From positions 1 through 64,000 of the forward strand of contig NZ_BAKN01000006.1 in NCBI RefSeq assembly GCF_000614205.1: a stretch of 64,000 nucleotides of DNA, given 5' to 3'. Source of the stretch: Hoylesella saccharolytica JCM 17484 (GTDB taxonomy: Bacteria; Bacteroidota; Bacteroidia; Bacteroidales; Bacteroidaceae). Every line of letters begins with the position of its first letter. The stretch's first letter is position 1. The notes beneath the pieces were generated by a model. It was not told the origin of the DNA. It worked only from the letters and a program-made list of their open reading frames with translations, and ran no database searches. Positions 36,445-47,178 of this stretch are shown here, one piece after another. The position numbers and the translations under genes were made by a program.

Positions 36445-37200
36445 ATGGAATTGACAGAAATCTTACACCGTTTGTCTGCTGCACAATCTTCCAAAGAAAT
36501 AGAATCGCTGCTGCAACAAACAACCATTGCTTTGCTTTCACACTATAAAGTGAGCACACACGGGCTTTCTCTCTACCCCATAGAGCTGGAAAGCTACTTC
36601 TTTAAACAAGCTATTTACGAAGATCCGTACGTACATAGCAATGCGTTACAAATGAATCACTTTGGCGAACTCTATGTACATCGGCGGGGAAAAGAGGCTG
36701 ATTCGCCTTATAAAATGGATAATCGGGTGTGCGTAGGCATATCGCTGTCTACCGACAACACCTATTATTATTCGGCACTTATTCGTAGTGCAGTGTTCAG
36801 CGACGGAACAATGGCGTTCGGTCCGAACAACGTTTTGATGCATTTGATGCGTCAGGTAAATGCGCAAGAACACCTTCTCGCCCCCTCATTTTTTGATACC
36901 CGTCATGCCGGAACATTTCTTTTGGGCGGTCTTTTCCACACCATCGAAGGCCGAAAGGTGCTTCAACCTGCCACCGCAGCAGAAGATCCACGTGACAAAA
37001 CCTGTATTTTCTGTTCTTCGCGAGTGGGTTTGGGCGACGAAAGCCCTTCTTTTCGCGATGCCCATCTGCGAACTGTTATCGGTAAACTTTCGAAAGAATA
37101 TGCGTTCAAAGAAAAAACTTTACTGCTGAACAACTATCTTCAGACACACCATCTTACCGGCGAAGAGGCTCAAAAAGAAATGAAAAGGCTGCGAGCCTGA
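36445..37200 (+). CDS. Conserved protein of unknown function
   Basis: 251 residues, soluble, no signal peptide or membrane segment. I do not recognise the family. Visible: a helical N-terminus (ILHRLSAAQSSKEIESLLQQ), a beta-rich central part with ELYVHRRGKEADSPYKMDNRVCVGISLS, and a C-terminal part with a single CIFC pair near residue 188 and Lys-rich helices (KRLRA end). The central wording loosely recalls 3-methyladenine glycosylase-like proteins (RKGKEADSPYKM.NRVDI), but no catalytic motif could be confirmed. It follows lptB by 32 nt and may share its transcript; the strong terminator at 37237 ends the unit. Confidence 0.6.
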   Translation: MELTEILHRLSAAQSSKEIESLLQQTTIALLSHYKVSTHGLSLYPIELESYFFKQAIYEDPYVHSNALQMNHFGELYVHRRGKEADSPYKMDNRVCVGISLSTDNTYYYSALIRSAVFSDGTMAFGPNNVLMHLMRQVNAQEHLLAPSFFDTRHAGTFLLGGLFHTIEGRKVLQPATAAEDPRDKTCIFCSSRVGLGDESPSFRDAHLRTVIGKLSKEYAFKEKTLLLNNYLQTHHLTGEEAQKEMKRLRA

Positions 37201-37236
37201 CCTATCAATAAAGAGCCTGTTACATAAAAATACGTA

Positions 37237-37277
37237 TGAAAAGAGGTGGTTTCGTAATCCGAAACCACCTCTTTTCA
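37237..37277. terminator. Strong perfect hairpin terminator
   Basis: An 18-bp perfect inverted repeat, 37237-37254 with 37260-37277, around the loop TAATC. The stem carries A-rich and T-rich outer ends, so it can work in both directions. It closes the lptB transcription unit. Confidence 0.8.
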
Positions 37278-37313
37278 TAACTTTTAGGTATTGTTGGCAC
37301 TACCGATACACCT

Positions 37314-37321
37314 TAATTTTG
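37314..37321 (+). promoter_or_regulatory. -7 box for the methyltransferase gene
   Basis: TAATTTTG, 42 nt before the ATG at 37364; TTG words lie 17-20 nt upstream in TTGTTGG and could be the -33 element. Confidence 0.5.
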
Positions 37322-37363
37322 CAGCCATAGCAAGAAAATTTAGTTTTTAAGAACACGAAAATA

Positions 37364-38191
37364 ATGATGGAAAAGAAATTTAAACTTACTGACGTTGTGC
37401 AAGAAACACTGCTCATTCCTTTATATTACAGAGCATTAGAAAGCCGAAGAGGCAAGCAGGCGATATTAAAAGACAATCTGGCCGAACAGCTGGTAAAACG
37501 CATCGACTATGATTTTTCAAAACTGAACAAGGCAAAACTGTCTAAATTGGGCTGTGTAGTGCGTGGTCGGTATTATGATAACATCACCCGAAACTTTATC
37601 CTTTCGCACGAAAATGCGGTTGTTGTCAACGTGGGATGCGGTCTTGACACTCGTTATCAGCGCATTCTCGAACACGACAAAGCCGTTTTTTACGAGGTAG
37701 ATTTGCCCGAAGTGATGGCGCTGCGACATCAGTTGATACCCGAACCAGCAGGCGATCACTATCTCACGGCATCGCTTTTGGATGTTGAATGGATGGACGA
37801 TTTGCGCCAAAAGCACCCCGACGGGCATTTTATCTTTATTGTCGAGGGCGTTCTGATGTATTTTTATGAGGAGCAGGTAAAGCAGTTTGTAGCCCGCATA
37901 GCCGAACGTTTCGGTGGTGGCATGTTGTGTTTTGATGTATGTGGAACGATGATGACCAAGCATAAAGTAAAGCCCGACGCATTGGAAACTTCAGCCGTTG
38001 AGATTCGTTGGGGTATCTCCGACGGCCATGTTATCGAAACCTGGGTTCCGAATATCCGGTTGATAGAACAAGAAAGTTATATGAACTTCTGCCGTTCGCG
38101 TTGGGGATTGATGGGTTACACAATAGGATTATCAAACAAAATAGCATTTAAATTCAGTTCGCTGTTGCAGTTTGAAGTGCTGAAAGGGTAG
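37364..38191 (+). CDS. Leucine carboxyl methyltransferase-family SAM methyltransferase
   Basis: 275 residues of the LCM/PPM1 family of class I SAM-dependent methyltransferases. Seen: N-terminal VQETLLIPLYYRALESRR, the SAM-binding motif VVNVGCGLDTRYQRI near residue 87, acidic FYEVDLPEVM near 108 and FIVEGVLMYFYEEQV near 162. Bacterial members methylate small-molecule acids, for instance in secondary metabolism, and many have no known substrate. It has its own promoter and stands alone. Two ATGs are adjacent at the start. Family assignment is good. Confidence 0.82.
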   Translation: MMEKKFKLTDVVQETLLIPLYYRALESRRGKQAILKDNLAEQLVKRIDYDFSKLNKAKLSKLGCVVRGRYYDNITRNFILSHENAVVVNVGCGLDTRYQRILEHDKAVFYEVDLPEVMALRHQLIPEPAGDHYLTASLLDVEWMDDLRQKHPDGHFIFIVEGVLMYFYEEQVKQFVARIAERFGGGMLCFDVCGTMMTKHKVKPDALETSAVEIRWGISDGHVIETWVPNIRLIEQESYMNFCRSRWGLMGYTIGLSNKIAFKFSSLLQFEVLKG

Positions 38192-38326
38192 AGGATGAGA
38201 GATTAAAATGAGAGATGAGGGCGCGATAGATAAGGAATGAAAGGATGAGGACTTAGAAAAGAGCGTCCATTTGATTTTTGAATACAGAAGAGAAAAAGAA
38301 ATAAAACCCTTTTATTTCTTTTTCTT

Positions 38327-38334
38327 TATATTTG
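38327..38334 (+). promoter_or_regulatory. -7 box for the lipoprotein gene at 38361
   Basis: TATATTTG lies 26 nt before the ATG at 38361 and inside the longer upstream reading frame, which argues that the ATG at 38361 is the true start. Confidence 0.55.
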
Positions 38335-38360
38335 CAGCTGCTAATCAACAGTTTACAAAT

Positions 38361-39275
38361 ATGAAACAAACACTTTACTTTCTTTTTGTTTTTGCGCTCT
38401 TAATGGGCGCTGCCTGCTCGTCGGGCAAGAAGAATTCGGCAGACGGCACAACAGCCGATAGCACTGCAGTAAACGCCGACAGCCTTGCAATGGCCGACAA
38501 AACCGACTACAGCCAATTTTATAACAAGCCCGAAAAGCTCGATACCGTTATCGGCGATTGGGAAATACACGTACACCAATTTTATGATGGCACCAGCTTT
38601 AAAGAGGGTGGAAACGTGGTTTATGCCAATTATCCGATGCGCATTAACATCAAAAAAGGAGGGAAAACGGTGGTCGAAAACCGCATCATCAGTGCTAAAA
38701 CATTGTTAGAAGAAGATTATGACAAGACCAATTTGCTTTCGTTTTGGCGTGAGCTATTTGTTACCGAAACAACCGTTTATGTTGATGTCACTTGCTGTCC
38801 ACCCGAAAGTGATGCGATGACTAACTATCTATTGGCTTTTTCGGCTGATGGAAAAGACAGTAAATATTATATTGATTATGAATTGGATGGTGGAGAGCCG
38901 GGGCCTATCCCTTTAGATATCTGCACCTTTTACGCCATGTATGCCCACGAGTTGGCACAGACAAAGCCTAACCCAAAGGCCATCAAGAAAGTATTAAATA
39001 AGTATTGTACGAAGGCCTTTACCAACGAGTTGCTGCCCCATACGTTGAAAAATAACCCACTGTTTGCCACGCCCCGCTTTTCGCCAGAATGGGTTAACAC
39101 GCTCAAAATAGATACGTCCAATACTTTAAACATGACTTGCAATGTTACTTACACGCGTTCGCCGGGCGATGGAAAGAAAGTGGCTAGAGTACTAAAGTTA
39201 AAAGATCCGGACGACGATAGATATCTTTTTGATGGCGTTGATGAACCGGGTAAAGATGTCGCGTGGGAAGAATAG
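38361..39275 (+). CDS. Lipoprotein, probably DUF4738 family
   Basis: 304 residues. The start at 38361 is preferred over an upstream one because it begins a lipoprotein signal peptide (MKQTLYFLFVFALLMGAACS, Cys near residue 19) and follows a promoter box. The mature N-terminus is Ser/Thr/Ala-rich, then comes DTVIGDWEIHVHQFYDGTSF, VVYANYPMRINIKKGGKTVV and CCPPESDAMTNYLLAFSADG. This looks like DUF4738, a Prevotella-rich family of unknown function; the name is from memory and tentative. It lies alone before repeat element D. Confidence 0.65.
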   Translation: MKQTLYFLFVFALLMGAACSSGKKNSADGTTADSTAVNADSLAMADKTDYSQFYNKPEKLDTVIGDWEIHVHQFYDGTSFKEGGNVVYANYPMRINIKKGGKTVVENRIISAKTLLEEDYDKTNLLSFWRELFVTETTVYVDVTCCPPESDAMTNYLLAFSADGKDSKYYIDYELDGGEPGPIPLDICTFYAMYAHELAQTKPNPKAIKKVLNKYCTKAFTNELLPHTLKNNPLFATPRFSPEWVNTLKIDTSNTLNMTCNVTYTRSPGDGKKVARVLKLKDPDDDRYLFDGVDEPGKDVAWEE

Positions 39276-39351
39276 GGGCGAAAAGATGGAGGAAGGAGAA
39301 GTAAGTAAAAAGGTTTTAGCTTCTTACATCTCCTCCTAACCTCCCCAAAAG

Positions 39352-39546
39352 GTAGAGGTGAAAAAGTGAAAAGGTGAAGGGGTGAAAGAATGCAGCCGCC
39401 ACATAACAAGTAAAAGAGTAAATTATGCAGCTCACCTCTCCCCTTAATAAGGGGAGATAGAGAGGGGATACATCCATGTATTCTTATTCTGTAATTGTGG
39501 CGTTAGCCATTTTTTCACCCTTTCATCTTTTCACTTTTTTACCTTT
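39352..39546. repeat. Left outer arm of element D with hairpin module
   Basis: GGTGAAAAAGTGAAAAGGTG tract, GATGCAGCCGCCAC-type block (AATGCAGCCGCCAC), then an inserted CACCTCTCCCCTT-AAT-AAGGGGAGATAGAGAGGGG hairpin (about 39435-39470), then TGTGGCGTTAGCCATTTTTT and reverse purine tracts. Relative to element C's arm, the hairpin block splits the CCGCCAC ... GCGTTAGC spacing. The same order occurs left of element E. Confidence 0.6.
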
Positions 39547-39975
39547 AGGTTGCTTACAAATTGTAAGTTTTCGCATTGTCAAGAAATCGGAAGCAACCTC
39601 GCGAGAGTGCCAACGAAATCGTCTGACTTGTTTTCAGCTCGTAAAAACGCAAGGATTTTACGGTTGTATATGTCCCTGATTATAAACCAATTGCACATTT
39701 ATCATCAACTTTCACCCTCTTTTTATCCCTCTAAAACGTCCTAAAACCGTGTTTTTCGGGGTGCAAAAGCATAGGTATTAGCCTCCAAAAGATGATGTTT
39801 TACCACCCAAAAGCACAGCTTTTACCACTCAAAACCTATGCTTTTTAATTTTCAAAGCTGATATTTGTCCAAATAAAAGAAAAATTTTCGCTATTTGGAG
39901 AAAGTCATTTGTAACGAAAAAAGAAAAGTAGAAGTGTTCTCGGATGTTAAAAAAGTAACAGTTTGTAAGTAACTT
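39547..39975 (+). mobile_element. TIR-bearing intergenic element, copy D
   Basis: Same structure and orientation as A and B. Units start at 39743, 39765, 39787, 39809 and 39831, exactly 22 bp apart, although the 7-bp linkers between units 2-3 and 3-4 differ from other copies. Ends GCTTACAAATTGTAAG and TTTGTAAGTAACTT form the inverted repeat. Confidence 0.75.
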
Positions 39976-40085
39976 ATAAGGTAAAACTGAAAAGGTGAAG
40001 GGGTGAGAAAGCACAAAATGGAGGGACGAAATAAGGGTTTCCTAAAATAATCGGACTGTAGTGTACAAACTGTTGGTTTTCGTAT

Positions 40086-40093
40086 TATCTTTG
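40086..40093 (+). promoter_or_regulatory. -7 box for the GH32 gene
   Basis: TATCTTTG, 31 nt before the ATG at 40124, matches TAnnTTTG; no good -33 element seen. Confidence 0.5.
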
Positions 40094-40123
40094 TAAAGTG
40101 TTATTTTTTAAACAAGATAATGT

Positions 40124-41914
40124 ATGAATAAAAAGCTGTTGTTGAGTTGTGCCATGGGCATATCTGTTGCCACCGGCACGGGTTGGGCAGACAATGTGCC
40201 CGCATTAGAGCCTCCATTGCAGCTGAGCGATACGCACATGATGCAGAAAATAAGAACTGCGGCGCGCTATTTGCTGCTACCTGTGCAGGAAAATGAGGAG
40301 AATGCATGGGTAAATGTGGTGGTTGACAACCACGTAAAACAAACGTTCAATATCCGTTTGGCTGGCGATAAGGTAGATTATTATGTACCGTTAGATCTCT
40401 CGACGATAAACAATGGGGCGGCGTTGCTCGACATTGTGTTTAATGCTAACCGCAGAACACATGGCCATGTGCGCGATTTTACGTGCTGGAAACATCTCAA
40501 ATACAGCGAAACCTTTGATACCGCGAATCGCGAAAAGTGGCGCCCGCTGTATCATCATACGCCCCCTTACGGTTGGATGAACGATCCCAACGGTATGTTT
40601 TACAAAGACGGGGTGTATCATTTGTACTTCCAATTCAACCCCTACGGTTCGCAATGGGAGAATATGACGTGGGGACATTCTACCTCGAAAGACCTTTTGC
40701 ATTGGACGTTTGAAGGTGAAGCGCTCGTACCAGATGCATTGGGCACCATCTTTAGCGGCAGTTGTGTGGTAGACATGGACAATACAGCAGGCTTCGGAAA
40801 AGGCGCTATTGTGGCCTTTTATACCTCTGCCGGTACCAGTCAGACACAAAGTATGGCTTACAGTATTGATAACGGGCGTACCTTTAAGAAGTATTCGGGC
40901 AACCCGATTATCACTGCCAATATTCCCGATTTTAGAGATCCGCACGTGTTTTGGCATACAGAGACGGGTCGATGGGTGATGATTTTGGCTGCCGGACAAG
41001 AGATGCAGATTTATACTTCGGCCGATTTGAAAGCATGGACGTATGAAAGTAGCTTCGGGAAGGGATACGGATGCCACGATGGTGTGTGGGAATGTCCGGA
41101 CTTGATGCAGCTCTCTGTACGCGGCACCAACCGTAAAAAATGGGTTCTTATCTGCAATATCAATCCCGGAGGACCTTTTGGTGGCAATGCCACACAATAC
41201 TTTACGGGTCAGTTTGACGGGCATCGTTTTACCTGTGAGGATAGCGGCGAAACGGTAAAATGGATGGATTGCGGTAAAGACCATTATGCCGCCGTGACCT
41301 TTGACAATGCTCCCGACAGTCGGCGTATACTGATGACGTGGATGAGCAACTGGCAATATGCCAATCAGGTGCCCACCTTACAATACCGCTCTGCCAACAC
41401 CATACCCTGCGATTTGGGCCTTTACGAGCATGAAGGGAAAACATACGTGGGGCGCAGACCTTCAAAAGAACTGATCGCTTTGCGCGGAAAACCTGTGCTG
41501 AAAACAGCTTCGACCATATCAAAACAATTTGATGCGGGTAAAGGAGCCTATGAAGCTGTGCTCGATTTGCGTGCGGTGAAGAGTGGAAAAACCTATCTGA
41601 CCCTACAAAACAGTAAGGGCGAAAATGTGAAAATGGCATATGATGCAGATACAAAACTATTTTCGGTAGATCGTACGCAAAGCGGAGAAACCGAGTTTAG
41701 CGATCAGTTTAAGGCTGTAACCGTTGCCCCTGTGCGCGGAAGTCTATCCGAAGTACGAATCTTTGTGGATAAAAGCAGTGTTGAGGTGGTAGATGGCGAG
41801 GGACGAGTGTCGCTTACCAACCTCGTGTTTCCTAATGAACCGTATAATAAGGTCAGTCTGCGTACAGCCAAAGGAAATAAAGCTTATATAACCATTTACG
41901 AACTAAAACCCTGA
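40124..41914 (+). CDS. GH32 fructan hydrolase (levanase/inulinase/invertase type)
   Basis: Hydrolyses terminal or internal fructose linkages in fructans or sucrose. 596 residues with a signal peptide (cleavage near residue 22), an N-terminal beta domain seen in Bacteroidetes GH32 proteins (about 30-125), the five-blade propeller and a C-terminal beta-sandwich. Catalytic residues visible: nucleophile Asp in YGWMNDPNGMFY near residue 152, stabiliser in IPDFRDPHVFWH near 268 and acid/base Glu in GVWECPDLMQL near 326. Location periplasmic or surface. A fructokinase gene starts 8 nt downstream, a typical catabolic pairing. Exo or endo mode and preference for beta-2,1 or beta-2,6 linkages cannot be told by eye. 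Confidence 0.92.
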   Translation: MNKKLLLSCAMGISVATGTGWADNVPALEPPLQLSDTHMMQKIRTAARYLLLPVQENEENAWVNVVVDNHVKQTFNIRLAGDKVDYYVPLDLSTINNGAALLDIVFNANRRTHGHVRDFTCWKHLKYSETFDTANREKWRPLYHHTPPYGWMNDPNGMFYKDGVYHLYFQFNPYGSQWENMTWGHSTSKDLLHWTFEGEALVPDALGTIFSGSCVVDMDNTAGFGKGAIVAFYTSAGTSQTQSMAYSIDNGRTFKKYSGNPIITANIPDFRDPHVFWHTETGRWVMILAAGQEMQIYTSADLKAWTYESSFGKGYGCHDGVWECPDLMQLSVRGTNRKKWVLICNINPGGPFGGNATQYFTGQFDGHRFTCEDSGETVKWMDCGKDHYAAVTFDNAPDSRRILMTWMSNWQYANQVPTLQYRSANTIPCDLGLYEHEGKTYVGRRPSKELIALRGKPVLKTASTISKQFDAGKGAYEAVLDLRAVKSGKTYLTLQNSKGENVKMAYDADTKLFSVDRTQSGETEFSDQFKAVTVAPVRGSLSEVRIFVDKSSVEVVDGEGRVSLTNLVFPNEPYNKVSLRTAKGNKAYITIYELKP

Positions 41915-41921
41915 TAAAGAG

Positions 41922-42799
41922 ATGGAAAATAAGATCGTAGGACTTGGTGAGGCACTGTGGACGTGCTTCCCGAGGGGAAGAAACTGGGTGGTGCACCCGC
42001 CAACTTTGCATATCATGCCGGTCAATTTGGGCTCGACACGCTGGCTATCAGTGCCGTTGGCGAAGATCAATTGGGCGATGAGACGTTATCGGCATTGGAA
42101 GAAAAAGGGCTAAGGTATATCATGCCGCGTGTTCCTTTTCCAACAGGCACGGTGCAAGTAGAGCTCGATGCGCAGGGCGTACCCGCTTATGAGATACGCG
42201 AAGGTGTGGCTTGGGATAATATTCCCTTTACACCAGAGATGGAAAAGGTTGCCCGAAGCTGTAAAGCTGTTTGTTGGGGATCGCTGGCACAACGCCATGA
42301 GGTGAGCCGCAACACCATTCATCGTTTTTTGGATGCAACGCCCCCGACGTGTTTAAAGATTTTCGACATCAATCTGCGACAGACCTTTTATGACGAGGAA
42401 GTTATCCGGGCGTCGCTCAAACGGTGTAACATCTTGAAGATAAACGATGAAGAACTGGTTACCATCGGTCGTCTTTTCGGTTATCCCGGCTTAGATATGA
42501 GCAACAAATGCTGGCTGATTTTGGGTAAATACAACCTCGATATGTTGGTGCTAACTTGCGGTGTGAACGGCAGTTATGTATTCAAGCCCGGCGCAATGAC
42601 ATTTATTGAGACACCCAAAGTGGATGTTGCCGACACCGTAGGAGCAGGCGATTCGTTTACGGCAAGCTTCTGTGCAGCTATTCTGAAAGGTCTTTCGGTG
42701 AGCGATGCACATCAGTTGGCGGTAGAAACCAGTGCGTATGTGTGCACCTGCAACGGTGCGATGCCCCGCATTCCGGCAGAGTTGACCGGTCGACTGTAA
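41922..42799 (+). pseudogene. PfkB-family fructokinase, frameshifted near the N-terminus
   Basis: Phosphorylates fructose released by the adjacent GH32 enzyme. The first frame reads MENKIVGLGEALW and then goes out of phase; one base back the sequence continues DVLPEGKKLGGAPANFAYHA. Reading CTGTGGGAC for CTGTGGAC at 41958-41961 restores a protein of about 292 residues. Seen: the substrate motif GGAPANFAYHAGQFG near residue 24, FDINLRQTFYDEEV and the ATP-binding and catalytic motif DTVGAGDSFTASFCA near 240 with the catalytic Asp. All parts are present, so a single-base sequence error is likely. No fructose transporter gene follows. Confidence 0.88.
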
Positions 42800-42812
42800 A
42801 AAACGAGTGTCG

Positions 42813-42844
42813 TTTGTCATTGTCGCAAGTTTGCAGTAACTTTG
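42813..42844 (+). promoter_or_regulatory. Promoter for cysS
   Basis: The best full match in the window: TTTG at 42813-42816 and TAACTTTG at 42837-42844 with a 20-nt spacer, agreeing with the Bacteroidetes -33/-7 consensus. Transcription would start near 42850, placing the hairpin at 42863-42901 in the leader. Confidence 0.7.
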
Positions 42845-42862
42845 CATTCTTGCAATCAGGAG

Positions 42863-42901
42863 CAATCCGTCGCCAACTATTTTTTCATTGGCGACGGATT
42901 G
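42863..42901 (+). promoter_or_regulatory. Perfect 14-bp hairpin in the cysS leader
   Basis: CAATCCGTCGCCAA (42863-42876) and TTGGCGACGGATTG (42888-42901) pair perfectly around an 11-nt loop that contains TTTTTT. It ends 28 nt before the cysS ATG and lies about 13 nt into the predicted transcript. No T-run follows the stem, so it is not a standard terminator; a leader control element is more likely. Confidence 0.6.
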
Positions 42902-42929
42902 TAAAGTATAAATTGTGACACATATAATT

Positions 42930-44423
42930 ATGGAACAGAAACTATTTATTTATAATACGCTGAGCAGAACGAAAGAATTATTTGTGCCGTTGCACGCTCC
43001 TAACGTTGGAATGTACGTTTGCGGTCCTACCGTTTACGGCGATCCGCACCTTGGACATGCCCGTCCGGCCATTACTTTCGATATCGTTTTTCGTTATCTT
43101 CAGCATCTGGGGTATAAAGTAAGATATGTGCGCAACATCACAGACGTGGGTCATTTGGAGCACGATGCAGATGAAGGTGACGACAAAATAGAGAAAAAGG
43201 CGCGGCTCGAAAAGCTCGAACCGATGGAGATTGCCCAGCATTATACCAATACTTACCATGCTGCGATGGAGCGACTGAATGTGCTTCCACCCAGCATAGA
43301 ACCTCATGCCACCGGTCATATTATTGAGCAGGAAGAGCTGGTAAAGCAAATTTTGGCCAACGGATATGCCTATGAAAGTAAAGGTTCGGTGTATTTTGAC
43401 ATTGAGCGGTATAACAAAGACCATCGCTACGGTATTCTTTCGGGTCGCAATTTGGATGATGTTATCAACAATTCGCGCGAATTGGACGGCGTAGGGGAAA
43501 AACGTAATCAAGCAGACTTTGCGCTTTGGAAGCATGCACAACCGGAACACATCATGCGTTGGCCCAGTCCTTGGGGCGAAGGTTTTCCGGGTTGGCATTG
43601 CGAATGCACAGCTATGGGTCGTAAATATCTGGGCGATCATTTTGACATTCACGGCGGAGGGATGGATCTTGTGTTTCCGCATCACGAGTGTGAGATAGCT
43701 CAAGCGGTGGCCAGTCAGGGTGATGAAATGGTGCATTATTGGATGCACAACAACATGATAACCATCGACGGACAGAAGATGGGTAAGAGTTTGGGCAATT
43801 TTATCACACTGGAGCAGTTTTTTACGGGCAACCATTCGGGCTTGGAAAAAGCCTACTCGCCCATGACCATACGGTTCTTTATCCTCTCGGCACATTATCG
43901 TAGTCCGGTAGATTTCTCTAATGAAGCATTGCAAGCCGGTGAAAAGGGATTGGAACGCTTGCTTAACGGTATTGCCGAATTGGAGCGAATACATACGGCA
44001 GAAACATCAGACGAAGCCGTAAAACAGTTTGTCGGCGGCCTGCGGGCAAAGTGTTACGAGGCCATGAACGACGATTTTCAGACACAGGTGGTGATCAGTT
44101 ATCTCTTTGAAGCTTGTCGGCAGGTCAACACTTTGGTTGATGGCAAAGCCCATATATCAGCTACCGACCTAAAAGAACTTAGCGAGGTGTTGCATCTTTT
44201 CACGTTCGACTTGCTGGGTTTGAAAAGCGAACAGGGCGATAACAACGCCCTGCGAGAGGAAGCTTACGGTAAGGTGGTAGACATGGTGCTTGACCTTCGC
44301 GCCAAAGCAAAGGCCGAAAAAGACTGGGCAACCAGTGATCGTATTCGCGACGAACTGTCTGCTGCCGGTTTCGAAGTGAAAGATACCAAAGACGGAGCTA
44401 CGTGGAAACTGAATAAAGGATGA
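42930..44423 (+). CDS. cysS: Cysteinyl-tRNA synthetase
   Basis: Class Ia synthetase charging tRNA-Cys, 497 residues from the ATG at 42930 ([16 protein letters not shown]); a GTG 15 nt upstream in frame is not needed. Seen: zinc-binding [19 protein letters not shown] with the HIGH-like HLGH near residue 37, [11 protein letters not shown] and HHECEIAQ supplying further zinc ligands near 213-245, and the ATP loop [13 protein letters not shown] near 276, where Gly replaces the usual Ser of KMSKS. The C-terminal anticodon domain ends [17 protein letters not shown] as expected. Driven by a good promoter and preceded by a leader hairpin. Confidence 0.96.
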   Translation: MEQKLFIYNTLSRTKELFVPLHAPNVGMYVCGPTVYGDPHLGHARPAITFDIVFRYLQHLGYKVRYVRNITDVGHLEHDADEGDDKIEKKARLEKLEPMEIAQHYTNTYHAAMERLNVLPPSIEPHATGHIIEQEELVKQILANGYAYESKGSVYFDIERYNKDHRYGILSGRNLDDVINNSRELDGVGEKRNQADFALWKHAQPEHIMRWPSPWGEGFPGWHCECTAMGRKYLGDHFDIHGGGMDLVFPHHECEIAQAVASQGDEMVHYWMHNNMITIDGQKMGKSLGNFITLEQFFTGNHSGLEKAYSPMTIRFFILSAHYRSPVDFSNEALQAGEKGLERLLNGIAELERIHTAETSDEAVKQFVGGLRAKCYEAMNDDFQTQVVISYLFEACRQVNTLVDGKAHISATDLKELSEVLHLFTFDLLGLKSEQGDNNALREEAYGKVVDMVLDLRAKAKAEKDWATSDRIRDELSAAGFEVKDTKDGATWKLNKG

Positions 44424-44501
44424 AAGATTAATGATAAAAAATGAGGGATTAAGGCCCATGAATGGTTAACCATATCTTTCTTGCTTTGTAAAAAAAAGCG
44501 T

Positions 44502-44509
44502 TACCTTTG
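44502..44509 (+). promoter_or_regulatory. -7 box for eno
   Basis: TACCTTTG, 50 nt before the eno ATG; TTG at 44481-44483 lies 18 nt upstream as a possible -33 element. Confidence 0.55.
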
Positions 44510-44550
44510 CAAGTGATTTAAATCAGATATATTTTTATTTAATTAAATAA

Positions 44551-45867
<1,317 letters not shown>

Positions 45868-45937
45868 AAAGCCGCTCAACGCTTTCGTGCAGAGGCTTGG
45901 TTTACAGGGCTGAAGCCGTAGAAAGCGCAATGATAAT

Positions 45938-45979
45938 AAGGAGAGGCTGTCTGAAAGGATGGCCTCTCCTTTTCTTTTA
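45938..45979 (+). terminator. Intrinsic terminator after eno
   Basis: AAGGAGAGGC (45938-45947) pairs with GCCTCTCCTT (45962-45971) and is followed by TTCTTTT. It lies 70 nt after the eno stop. Confidence 0.8.
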
Positions 45980-46086
45980 TCACGGGATGAGGAAGTTATC
46001 CCATTTCATTCAGGATAGATACAATCAGAATGAAACAATGATTCTATTTGAATTAGACAGTTAGTTAAATCCTAAAACAAATTGAT

Positions 46087-47034
46087 ATGAAGAGAATTTA
46101 CGCATTAAGTATCGTGTTCTGCCTTTTCGCAAGCATGGCAATGGCACAGACAGAGAAACGTTTGGTGAAGATGAAAGATGGTGCCGACTGGACTGAAATG
46201 AAGTATCACGCCGACGGAAAACTGTTTACTTTCACTCAAACCTACCATCTTGACTCCGGTAAACAAAAAATCGACGTCAACACATTCACCTATAATACCA
46301 ATCAAATTGTGATGAAATGTGTAACGGACAACGACCCCTCGATGACCGATACGTGGACTTCTACCCTGAAAAATGGGCTTGTTGAGAAAGATGTGGTTAA
46401 CATCAACGGCAATCCGGACAATGATATTTTCGAATATACTTATGACACCCAGCGGCAGTTGGTTCGTATCAAGCGCACCAACGATCATACTACCAGCGTA
46501 ACAACCGTAGACATAACGTGGAAGAATGGCGACATCGCAACCGTAAAAACCACCAATAACGGCAAGCTCATGCATGAAGAACGTTACGAATATGACACTG
46601 CCAACGACAATAAAGAAATTCGTGTTTATCTCTCACCACTCGCCAGCATCCTCAGTTACGAAGCCCTTTCTCCAGCCGGACAACTGCGTGAAGGTACCTA
46701 TGGTGTTCTTTGCAAACATCTCTACAAGGCTTCTTATGTGAAGAGTTACAGCGATCCTGGTTCCGTACAAGAAGTGCAAGATGCCGCTTTTACTTTCACC
46801 CGAAATGCCGAGGGATTGGTAACGCACATCAGTCAGTTGCTCAATGGCGACCCGCAAACCAACGAGTACGACCTCGAATGGGAAGATGTTACTACCGGTA
46901 TTGCCGTCAACACAGCCACATCTGCCCAATCTGCCACCTATTATAATATAGAGGGTGTGCGTTTGGCGCAACCCGAACGTGGGCTGAATATTGTGCGCAA
47001 TACCGATGGTAGCGTGCGAAAGGTAATGCGGTAA
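46087..47034 (+). CDS. Secreted protein of unknown function with a C-terminal motif
   Basis: 315 residues with a signal peptide (MKRIYALSIVFCLFASMAMAQ). The body is built of short beta repeats of the YD/RHS-like or DUF4595-like kind: FTYNTNQIVMKCV, FEYTYDTQRQLVRIKR, YEYDTANDNKEIRVY, FTRNAEGLVTHISQ. It ends YYNIEGVRLAQPERGLNIV followed by RNTDGSVRKVMR, a short module frequent at the ends of Prevotella secreted proteins and resembling a reduced secretion-signal tail. I cannot name a function. It stands alone between the eno terminator and gpx; no TAnnTTTG box is seen. Confidence 0.65.
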   Translation: MKRIYALSIVFCLFASMAMAQTEKRLVKMKDGADWTEMKYHADGKLFTFTQTYHLDSGKQKIDVNTFTYNTNQIVMKCVTDNDPSMTDTWTSTLKNGLVEKDVVNINGNPDNDIFEYTYDTQRQLVRIKRTNDHTTSVTTVDITWKNGDIATVKTTNNGKLMHEERYEYDTANDNKEIRVYLSPLASILSYEALSPAGQLREGTYGVLCKHLYKASYVKSYSDPGSVQEVQDAAFTFTRNAEGLVTHISQLLNGDPQTNEYDLEWEDVTTGIAVNTATSAQSATYYNIEGVRLAQPERGLNIVRNTDGSVRKVMR

Positions 47035-47178
47035 ATCCCTTTTATGGGTGGCAGACATGTCATCGGAAAGGGGTATGCAAGCAAAACTCAATAAGTATAA
47101 TTTACAAAGCCTTTTGTTTTTCTATTTGTATCAATAGAAAACAAAGGGCTTTAAATAGAAGAAAGAGGATATATTCAG

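Noticed and set aside
40391..41356. Long antisense frame opposite the GH32 gene (321 codons)
   Set aside because: Entirely inside a confidently identified gene; composition and lack of motifs indicate a shadow frame.
42863..42901. Rho-independent terminator after the fructokinase gene
   Set aside because: The stem has no T-run behind it, and a good promoter lies between it and the fructokinase stop, so it belongs to the cysS leader.
42978..43994. Long antisense frame opposite cysS (338 codons)
   Set aside because: Lies wholly within cysS, has no recognisable domain or promoter, and is best seen as a shadow of a high-information gene.
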